Shown piece by piece: positions 41,848 to 51,200 of a DNA stretch of 64,000 nt. This DNA is from Kitasatospora papulosa. Lineage in GTDB: Bacteria > Actinomycetota > Actinomycetes > Streptomycetales > Streptomycetaceae. Numbering within the stretch: position 1 is the first letter of the stretch; every line of letters begins with the position of its first letter. The notes below the pieces were generated by a model. The model had not been told where the DNA came from. It made no database searches and was given only the letters and a program-made list of their open reading frames with translations. Where the stretch lies: positions 248,001 to 312,000 of the forward strand of contig NZ_JNYQ01000012.1 of NCBI RefSeq assembly GCF_000717245.1. Reading direction: 5' to 3'. Made by a program: the position numbers and the translations under genes.

Positions 41848-43239
41848 TCATCGGGCGTCGAACGCCCCCGCCCATTCGGTGTCGGCGATCTCCGAGGCAC
41901 GTTCCCAGTGCGGGGTGTAGTCCGTCGTCGCGGCGATGGCGGCCAGCGCCTCGCGGTTCAGCCAGACCTTCTCGAACGCGTCGGCGTACCGGTCGAGCAG
42001 CGGTCCCGAGTCCGGGTGCAGATGCGCCTTCTGGATGGTGAAGGAGTCGTCGAGGACCCGCAGGGTCGCCGGGAAGTCGCCGGGACGGTAAGGGCGGTCC
42101 ACGACGCCGGGCAGCGCCCACGGGTAGCCGCCGAAGCCGCGCCGGCCGGTGAAGACCCGTTGCGCGGGAAGCGGCTGCAGCTGGTAGGGCACGGCGGGCA
42201 CCCCCTCGGCACGCAGGGCCCGCTGCAGGACCGAGCGCAGCGGGCCGGCCAACTCGTCGGCCAGCCCGAAGGCCGCGGGCTCCACCCGGATGCGCAGGAT
42301 GTGCCAGGCATGGGTGCGGTCCTGCGGGACCTGGGGCACCAGGAAGCCGGGATACGCGGCCAGTCGCCCCAGCAGCCGGCCGACGTTCTCCTCACGGACG
42401 GCCATCTCGGCGGGGAGCTGCGTCAACCGACTACGGGTGAAGGCCGCCTGTATCGCGTTCGGCTTGCAGTTCCAGCCCAGCAGATGCGCCACGTAGCTGC
42501 GCTCGCCGCGTGCCGGAATGAGTTCACCGAACTGCCGCAGCATGAGTGCTCTCGTCGCCACGTCCGCGTCATCCGTGGTGATCAGGCCGCCTTCACCGCA
42601 GGTGGCGAGATTCTTGCTGACGTTGAGGCTGAACGTGTTCACCGCACCGATGGAGCCCACGGACCGGCCCCGGTAACGGGCGCCGTGCGCCTGCGCGGCG
42701 TCCTCCACCACGGTGATCCCGTGTCGGGCGGCGATCTCGGTGATCCGGTCCATGTCGGCGGGCAGGCCGTGCAGGTGGACCACGACGATCGCCTTGGTCC
42801 GGCTGCTGATCGCGGCCTCCAGCGCCGCGGGGTCCAGGTTGAACGTGACCGGGTCGATGTCCACGAACACCGGTACGGCCATGAGATGGAGCGGAGCGGT
42901 GGCGCTGCCGATGAAACTCAGGGCAGGCACGATGACCTCGTCGCCGGGCTCCACACCCGCGGCGCCCAGCGCGACCGACAGCGCCGCGGTTCCGTTGCTC
43001 ACCGCGACACAGTGCTCCGTGCCCACGAACCGCGCCCACTCCCGCTCCAGGCCGGCGATCTCCTGCTCTCCCGACGAGGCGGAGGTGAATCGGCCGGACC
43101 TCAGTACCCGGTGGACCGCCTGCTCGTCCTGACCGGTCACCATCGGCCAGGGCCTGATCCCGAGTTCCCTGGGAACGGCCCGGTCGCCACCGAACATCGC
43201 CAGGTCGGTCGTCTGCCGGGCCGGCTGCTGGATTGTCAC
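41848..43239 (-). CDS. DegT/DnrJ/EryC1-family PLP aminotransferase
   Basis: GTG at 43239 has GAGG 8 nt upstream. The 463-aa protein has VSNGTAALSVALGAAGVEPG, then VVEDAAQAHGARY (Asp180 binds the PLP ring nitrogen) and PLP Lys209 in SLNVSKNLATCGEGGL. This family usually transaminates keto sugars, which suits the polyhydroxylated C7 ketone expected from the transketolase step. I infer that it installs the 6-amino group of DADH while the substrate is on the carrier. It is transcribed toward the lysW operon and divergently from the NRPS genes. Confidence 0.9.
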   Translation of the reverse strand: MTIQQPARQTTDLAMFGGDRAVPRELGIRPWPMVTGQDEQAVHRVLRSGRFTSASSGEQEIAGLEREWARFVGTEHCVAVSNGTAALSVALGAAGVEPGDEVIVPALSFIGSATAPLHLMAVPVFVDIDPVTFNLDPAALEAAISSRTKAIVVVHLHGLPADMDRITEIAARHGITVVEDAAQAHGARYRGRSVGSIGAVNTFSLNVSKNLATCGEGGLITTDDADVATRALMLRQFGELIPARGERSYVAHLLGWNCKPNAIQAAFTRSRLTQLPAEMAVREENVGRLLGRLAAYPGFLVPQVPQDRTHAWHILRIRVEPAAFGLADELAGPLRSVLQRALRAEGVPAVPYQLQPLPAQRVFTGRRGFGGYPWALPGVVDRPYRPGDFPATLRVLDDSFTIQKAHLHPDSGPLLDRYADAFEKVWLNREALAAIAATTDYTPHWERASEIADTEWAGAFDAR

Positions 43240-43436
43240 CGCTGAACCTCTTCTCCGCGTGATTCCGTCCGAACGTCGCGCAAGTCATCGTCCGCGCGCA
43301 CCGCCGCGACCGGCGGCAATCACACCGGCAATTGCTGTGTGCCCCCTCGCGGCTCTCCCCTGAAGTGCCGCTTCGACTGCCGCCGACGACGAGCGCGGCT
43401 GACTAACTTCGTTCCTGATTCCAGACCGGAACCGGA

Positions 43437-45233
43437 ATGAGGGAATACGTGGACAGCCCTATTGATGATGCGAGTTCGCGTGTGGTCGGAGGAACTCCGG
43501 TCACCCGACACCAGCGTGTCCTCTGCCAACTCGTCGCCGACGTACTCGGAGTGAGCGGCGTCGGGATCGGCGACGGGTTCGTGGCGCTCGGCGGAGACAG
43601 CATCATCGCCATGCAACTCGTCGGCCGGGCACGGAAAGCCGGTCTGCGGATCACCGTCGGAGACGTGCTGACGCGGCGGGACATGGAAGCACTGGCACAG
43701 ACGGCCACGCCGCTGGACCAGGAGCCGGCGCCCGTCGCGGACAACGGCGTGGGACCGGTCGTCACCACCCCGATCATGCACTGGTTCCGGGAACGCGGCG
43801 GCGCGGTCGACACCTACAACCAGTTCGCGGTCCTGCGCACGCCTTCAGGACTGACGGAACCCCGCCTGGTGTCGATGGTCCAAGCCCTGCTCGACCACCA
43901 CGACATCCTGCGCCTGCGGCTGTCCGTGCCGGGCGACGGGGCGGACTGGTCGCTGGAGACCCTGCCGGCAGGCGCCGTGGACGCGGCCTCGGCCGTCCGG
44001 CGCATCGACGTGGCGGGGCGCCCCGAACAGGACTGGGCCGGTCTGGTGCGACAGGAGTCGGACGTGGCGCGCGACAGGCTGCGCCCCGGGGAGGGCAACG
44101 TCCTCCAGGCCGTGTGGTTCGACGCCGGACCGGATCGCCGCGGCGTGCTCGCCCTGGTCGTCCACCACCTGGCCGTCGACTCGCTCTCCTGGCGCATCCT
44201 GGCCGCCGATCTCGCGAGCGCCTGGCAGGCGGTCGAACAGGGTGCGGCGATCACTCTCGATCCGGTGCCGACCTCGTTCCGCCGCTGGTCCCACATCCTC
44301 GCCGAGCAGGCGCACACGCAGACCGCCATCGCCGAACTGCCCGGCTGGCTGGATCGGTTGCGTCCCGGATCCGGCCGGTTCGGCGACCCGGTGAGGGTGC
44401 CGGGACAGGACGTGGAAAGCCGGGACCGTAGCTTCACCGAGTCCCTGCCGGCCGAGTTCACGGAGGCGTTGCTGACCACGGTGCCGTCGCTGTTCAACGC
44501 CGGCATCAACGACGTACTCCTGGCCGGGCTCGCACTGGCGCTGGGCGACTGGCACCGCGGACGCGGCACGGTCGGCGACGGCACCGCAATGCTGCACCTG
44601 GAGGGACACGGAAGGGAGGAGGCACTCGCGGAGGTCGATCTCTCCCGGACCGTCGGCTGGTTCACCAGCCTGTTCCCGATCAGGCTCGACCTGGGTGAAG
44701 CGGACCGCACGGACGCGCACGCCGTCGGGGCGGAGGTGGGGAACGCGGTCAAGCGCGTCAAGGAGCAGGTGCGCGGCGTCCCCGACAAGGGGGTCCGTTA
44801 CGGCCTCCTTCGCTATCTGAATCCCGAGACGGGTGAACTGCTGGAGAAGGCGGCCCAGCCGGAATTCGTCTTCAACTACCTGGGCCGTTTCGAGGCATCG
44901 GACGACGCCGACTGGTCGGTCGTGGCGGAGTACGGGACCGGTCTGGACGACACGGGATCAGGGATGCCCATGGCCCACAGCATCGAGGTCAACGCGGCCA
45001 CCGTGGACCGGACGGACGGACCGGTACTGCGGGCCACCTGGACCTGGGCCGACAGTGTCGTGTCCGAGGCGGACACCCGCGAGCTCGCGGACGGGTGGTT
45101 CCGGATGCTCCGGGCCCTGGTCGCGCACGCCCGCGAACCCGGAGCGGGCGGGCTCACCCCGTCCGACCTGACCCTGAGCTCGCTCAGCCAGCACGAAATC
45201 GAAGAGATCGAATCCGATCTGCGGGCCTTCTGA
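43437..45233 (+). CDS. NRPS carrier-epimerization didomain (T-E) without an A domain
   Basis: This 598-aa protein has a peptidyl carrier at about 25-95 with Ser55 in LGGDSIIAMQL; the GGDSI form is typical of carriers that precede epimerases. The rest is an epimerization domain: HHLAVDSLSWRIL (His243-His244, Asp248), EGHGREE, RTVGWFTSLFP and FNYLGRF. It converts a carrier-bound L-residue to D. There is no adenylation or condensation domain, so the residue must be loaded by an A domain encoded elsewhere, possibly the one at 62967. ATG 43437 or GTG 43449 (with GAGGGA) may be the start. It overlaps the next NRPS in function: that protein begins with a condensation domain. Confidence 0.9.
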   Translation: MREYVDSPIDDASSRVVGGTPVTRHQRVLCQLVADVLGVSGVGIGDGFVALGGDSIIAMQLVGRARKAGLRITVGDVLTRRDMEALAQTATPLDQEPAPVADNGVGPVVTTPIMHWFRERGGAVDTYNQFAVLRTPSGLTEPRLVSMVQALLDHHDILRLRLSVPGDGADWSLETLPAGAVDAASAVRRIDVAGRPEQDWAGLVRQESDVARDRLRPGEGNVLQAVWFDAGPDRRGVLALVVHHLAVDSLSWRILAADLASAWQAVEQGAAITLDPVPTSFRRWSHILAEQAHTQTAIAELPGWLDRLRPGSGRFGDPVRVPGQDVESRDRSFTESLPAEFTEALLTTVPSLFNAGINDVLLAGLALALGDWHRGRGTVGDGTAMLHLEGHGREEALAEVDLSRTVGWFTSLFPIRLDLGEADRTDAHAVGAEVGNAVKRVKEQVRGVPDKGVRYGLLRYLNPETGELLEKAAQPEFVFNYLGRFEASDDADWSVVAEYGTGLDDTGSGMPMAHSIEVNAATVDRTDGPVLRATWTWADSVVSEADTRELADGWFRMLRALVAHAREPGAGGLTPSDLTLSSLSQHEIEEIESDLRAF

Positions 45234-45250
45234 GGAAGTTGACACTGAAG

Positions 45251-48200
45251 ATGAACCAATCGGCGGTCGAGGACATCCTTCCCCTGTCACCCTTGCAGGA
45301 AGGCCTTCTCTTTCACGCGCTGTTCGACCGGCAGAAGCACAGCCCCTACCTCGCACAATTCGCCGTGGATCTCGACGGGCCGGTGGATTCCGCGCTCCTG
45401 AGGGCCGCCGCGGAGACCGTGATGCGGCGCCATGCGACCCTGCGGTCCGGATTCCGGTACCGGAAGACGGGCGAACCGATACGGGTGGTCCGCCGCGATG
45501 TCCAGCTGGACTGGCGGGAGATCGAGACCGGGCAGGACGACACACCGGAACGGATCGCCGAACTGACCGAGCAGGACTGGGCCCGGGGCATCGACGTCGG
45601 CGGATCGTCGCTGATCAGGTTCACCCTCGTCCGGCGCACCGACCGCCGCCACCGGCTGCTCGTGACGGCCCACCACCTCCTCCTGGACGGCTGGTCATTC
45701 GCCCTGCTGTTCCAGGAGCTGTTCGCGGTGTACTCCCGAGCGGGCGGCACCGCCGGCCTGCCGCCGGTGCGCCCGTACCGGGACTACCTGGCATGGGTGG
45801 CGCGACAGGACCGGGTCGGCGCGGAGCGGCACTGGGCGATGGCCCTGGAAGGGGTCAGCGAGCCCACGTTCGTCGCCTCCGCCGATTCCCCGAGCGGTCC
45901 GCCGCCCGAGGAGGTCGCGGTGCTGCTCCCGTCGGAGACCACCGCGCTGCTGACCGCGTACGCCCGCAGCAACCACGTCCTGCTCAACACGGTGTGCCAG
46001 GGGATCTGGGCCATCCTGGTCGGCTCGCTCACCGGACGCGACGACGTGGTGTTCGGCTCGACGGTCAGCGGCCGTCCGGCCGAGCTGGCCGGCGCGGACT
46101 CGATGATCGGCATGCTCATCAACACCGTGCCGGTACGGGTACGGCTGGACCCGGCGGCCTCGCTGAGCGCGCTGTTCGAGCAGATCCAGGCGGGGCGCGC
46201 CGCGTCGCTCGACCACGACCACCTCGGTCTGACCGAGATCCAGCGTGTGACCGGGCTCCCCACCGCGCTCTTCGACACCAATGTGGTCTTCGACAACTTC
46301 CCCATGCACGACTACAAGGTCGACTCACCCGACGGTGAACTGGAGGTGGGCGTCACCTTCCGGGACAGCGCGCACTATCCGCTGACCCTCGCCGTCGAAC
46401 CGGGCGAGCGGCTCGCGCTGCGCCTGCACTACCGCCCGGACCTCTTCACCGCGGACCGGGCGGCCGAGCTCGCCGACCGGCTGGTGCTGCTCCTCGAGCA
46501 GGTGGCGGAGAACCCGGACCGACCGCTCTCCGCGCTCACCCTGCTGTCGCCCGAGCAGCACGACTGGGTCGTGCGCACGTGGAACGCCACCGCGGTCGAA
46601 CTGCCCGAGGTCACGCTCGCCGACCTGTGGTCGGAACAGGTCCGGCGCACACCGGAGGCAACGGCCCTGGTGGCGTCCGACGAGCGACTGAGCTACGCCG
46701 AGCTGGACCGGCGTGTGGAGCTGCTGGCGGCCCAGCTCGCCCACCGAGGCGCCGGCCCCGACCGGGTCGTGGCCGTGGCGCTGCCCCGCTCGGTCGAGTT
46801 GGTGGTCGCGATCCTCGCCGTCGTCAGAGCGGGCGCGGCCTACCTTCCGGTGGATCTGGACCACCCCGCCGGGCGGATCGCCGCCATGGTCGCGGACGCC
46901 GGGCCGATCCTCGCGCTCACGGACTCCGAGAACGCCGGAGCCCTTCCCGGCCCCACGCCGAAGCTGTTGCTCGACGAGCCGATCGCCCCGGTCTCCGCCC
47001 GGCCGGTGCCACCGCTCCCGGCGCACTCCGCCTACGTCATCTTCACCTCCGGATCGACCGGACGGCCCAAGGGGGTCGTCGTCCCGCACGCCGCCATCGT
47101 CAACCGGCTGCTGTGGATGCAGGCGGAATACCGGCTCACCGGTGCCGACCGGGTCCTGCAGAAGACCCCGGCCGGTTTCGACGTATCGGTGTGGGAGTTC
47201 TTCTGGCCCCTGATCTCCGGGGCGACCCTGGTACTGGCGAAGCCCGGCGGACACCGCGATCCCGCCTACCTGGCCGAGCTCATCCAGCGCGAATCGGTGA
47301 CCGTCACGCACTTCGTGCCCTCGATGCTGCAGGCGTTCCTCCGGGAGCCCGGCGCGGCCGGCTGCACGGGCCTGCGCCGGATCATCTCCAGCGGAGAGGC
47401 CCTGGCCGCGGAGACACGGCGCGAACTCTTCGACACACTCGGCTCCTGCGAACTGCACAACCTCTACGGACCGACCGAGGCCGCGGTCGACGTGACCTCC
47501 TGGCAGTGCCACCGCGGCGACGAGGGAAGTACGGTGCCGATCGGCCGGCCGCTGGCCAACGTGTCGGCATACGTGCTGGACGGCGGGCTGCGACCGGTGC
47601 CGCCGGGAGTGGTGGGCGAGCTGTACCTGGGCGGGGTCCAGCTCGCCCGGGGATACACCGGGCGCCCCGCCTTGACCGCCGAGAGGTTCGTGGCCTGCCC
47701 GTTCGCGGCGGGGGAGCGCATGTACCGGACGGGTGACCTGGCCCGGTGGACCCCGGGCGGGGAACTGGAGTACGTCGGCCGCGCGGACGCACAGGTGAAG
47801 ATCCGCGGCTTCCGTGTGGAGCCCGGCGAGATCGAGGCGGTGCTGGCCGGCCACCCCGCGGTGGTGCAGGCGGCGGTCGTCCTCAGGGAGGACCGGCCGG
47901 GCGACCAGCGCCTGGTGGCGTATGCCGTGCCGCGGGCGCCGGGCCTCACGGACCGGGAACTGCGCCGGTTCATGGCGGACAGCCTGCCCGACTACATGGT
48001 CCCCGCCGCGGTGGTCCTGGTCGGGGCCATGCCGACCACGACGAACGGGAAACTCGACCGGGCCGCGCTGCCGGAGCCTGACCGGGCCGCGCACACCGTG
48101 CGGGAGCCGCGGAGTCCGCGTGAGGAGATCCTGTGCGAACTCTTCGCGGAAGTGCTCGGGGTGCCCCGCGTGGGAATCGACGACCACTTCTTCGACCTGG

Positions 48201-51200
48201 GAGGACACTCCCTCCTGGCGCTGCGCTTGCTCTCCCGCATCCGGTCGGTCCTGGGTGAGGGGTTCGAGATCCGGGATCTGTTCGCCGAACCCACGGTGGC
48301 CGGACTGGCCAGGCTGACCGGAGCCGCACGCCCCGCGCTGACCGCCCGGACGGGGGCGGAGCCCGTACCGCTGTCCTACGCCCAGCGGCGTCTGTGGTTC
48401 CTGAACCGGATGGAGCGCGACCAAGGAACCTACAACGTCCCCGTCGCCGTCCGTCTCACCGGCGTCCTGGACAGGGACGCCCTGGCCGAGGCGCTCGCCG
48501 ACGTGGCGCGGCGGCACGAGAGCCTGCGCACGGTCTTCCCCGAGGAAGGCGGTGAACCGCACCCGGTCGGCCTGGACTCGGTTCCCGCGATCGAGGTCGT
48601 CGAGGTGGCGCCGCCGGACCTCGCCGACGCCATGGCGGAGCGGGTGCGCCACCGGTTCGACCTCACCGCGCATGCGCCCGTCCGGGTCACACTCTTCGCG
48701 TCGGCCCCGCAGGAGCACGTGCTGCTGCTGGTCGTCCAGCACATCGCGGCCGACGGCTGGTCCCTGCGTCCACTGCTGAGGGACCTCGGTCTTGCGTACA
48801 CCGCCCGACGCGCCGGGAGCGCGCCGGAATGGCCGCCCCAGCCCGTGCGCTACGCCGACTACACACTGTGGCAACGAGAGCTCCTCGGTGACGCCGAGGA
48901 CACCACCAGCCTGATGGCACGACAGATCGACTACTGGCGTGACCATCTGGCCGATCTGCCGGCAGAGCTGACCTTGCCGGCCGACAGGCCGCGCCCCGCG
49001 GTGCCGACGCAGTCCGGCGGGACCGTCGCCGTCCACTGGGAGCCCGAGCTGCACAGCAGGCTGCTCGAACTCGCCCGGTCCGCGGGCTGCACGCTGTTCA
49101 TGGTGCTGCAGGCGGGGTTCGCGGCGCTGCTGACCCGGATGGGCGCGGGCACCGACATCCCCTTCGGCACCCCGGTGGCCGGCCGGTCGGACAGCGCGCT
49201 CGACGACATGGTCGGGTTCTTCGTCAACACGCTGGTGCTGCGCACCGACACCGCCGGCGATCCCGGGTTCGCCGAACTGCTGCGACGGGTCCGGGACACC
49301 GATCTGGAGGCGTTCGCCCACCAGGACGTCCCCTTCGAGCGGATCGTCGAAGTTCTGCGGCCCGAGCGGTCGCTGTCCCAGAACCCCCTGTTCCAGGTCA
49401 TGATCCAGGTACAGCCGGCCGACACCACCACCCCGGACTTCGCCGGGCTCGAGGCCGAGCCGGCCCCGGTGAGCTGGGACGTCGCCAAGTTCGACCTCAG
49501 TCTTGAACTCGTGGACGGACGCGACGACCGAGGCGCGCCGGCCGGGCTGACCGGCTATCTGGAGTACGCCGAGGAACTCTTCGACCGGACCACCGCCGAA
49601 CAGCTCGTGACGCGGTTGCGACGACTGCTGGAACAGGTGCTCGCCGAGCCGGAACGGCCTGTCGGCGCCGTCGACGTGCTCTCGGACGGGGAACGCCGCC
49701 GCTTCCTCGCCGCGGGTCCCGTGCCCGCGCTCGCCCCGCGGCCCGTGTTCCTGCCCGAAGCGTTCCGGCAGCAGGTGGCCCGCACGCCGGACGCGAGGGC
49801 GCTGGTCTTCGAGGACACCGTGCTGACCTACGCCGAGGTCGACGCCCGCGCCACCCGGCTCGCCCGCCACCTCGTGCGCCGGGGGGCCGGCCCGGACCGA
49901 GTGGTGGCCGTGGCCCTGCCCAGGTCCACGGACCTGGTGGTCGCGCTCCTTGCGGTGCTGAAGGCGGGCGCCGCGTTCCTCTTCGTCGACCTGGCGTACC
50001 CGGCGCGGCGGATCGCCCACCTCCTGGAGGACTCCGCCGCCGCGCTGGTCGTCACCGACGGAGAGTCCGCCGCATCGCTGCCCGTGCGCGAACCGGTGCT
50101 CGTCGACAGCCCCGCCCTCGACGGCGAATCGGCCGAGGACCTCGAGATCGCGCTCGCCGCGGACCATCCGGCATACGTCGTGTACACCTCGGGATCGACC
50201 GGCGTGCCCAAGGGGGTGATGGTGACGCACGGCGGGCTGGCCAACCTGCTGGCCTTCTACCGCGAAGAGGTCATCGCCACCGCCGAGCGCACCCGCGGCC
50301 CGCGGCGCTGCCGGATGGCGCTGACCGCGTCCCTCTCCTTCGACACCTCGGTCGTCGGTCTGCTGTGGCAGGCGTCCGGCCACGAACTCCACCTGATCGG
50401 CGACGACACCCGCCGTGACCCCGCCGCCATGGCCCGGTACATGGAGCGTTGCGGCATCGACGCTCTCGACGTGATGCCCAGCTACGCCGAGGAGCTGATC
50501 CAGCAGGGCATGCTCGACCCGGCCGGAACGCCGCCCGCGGTGCTGATGACCGGTGCGGAAACGGTGGGGGAGAAGCTGTGGACACGGATCCGGGAGGCCG
50601 AGGGGATCACCGTCTACAACATCTACGGACAGACGGAGACCACGGTGGACTCCCTCTTCTGGACGTCGGAGGAGAGCGACCGGCCCCTTGTCGGCCGCCC
50701 GATCCCCGGGGTGGACGTCTTCGTCCTCGACCAGGACCTGCGTCTCGTCCCCCCGAAGGTGATCGGTGAACTGTACGTCGCGGGAGCCCAGTTGGCCCGG
50801 GGCTACATGAACCGTCCCGCCCTGACCGCGGAACGGTTCGTCGCGAACCCGTTCAGGGCGGGACAGCGCATGTACCGCACGGGCGACCTGGTCCGGTGGA
50901 CCGACGAAGGCGCGCTGGAGTTCCTCGGCCGGGCCGACGACCAGGTGAAGATCCGGGGTTTCCGTGTCGAGCTCGGCGAGGTCGAGGCGGCACTGGCCCG
51001 CCACGAGGGCGTCGCGCACGCGGTGGCGGTCCTGCGCGAGGACCGGCCGGGCGACAGCCGGCTCGTCGGATACGTGCTCGCCCGGGACACCGCACTCGAC
51101 GCGCGACGACTGCGCGAGTTCGCCCGGCAGAACCTGCCGGACTACATGGTGCCCGCCGCGATCGTGGTGATCGACGAACTGCCGCTCACCCCGAACGGAA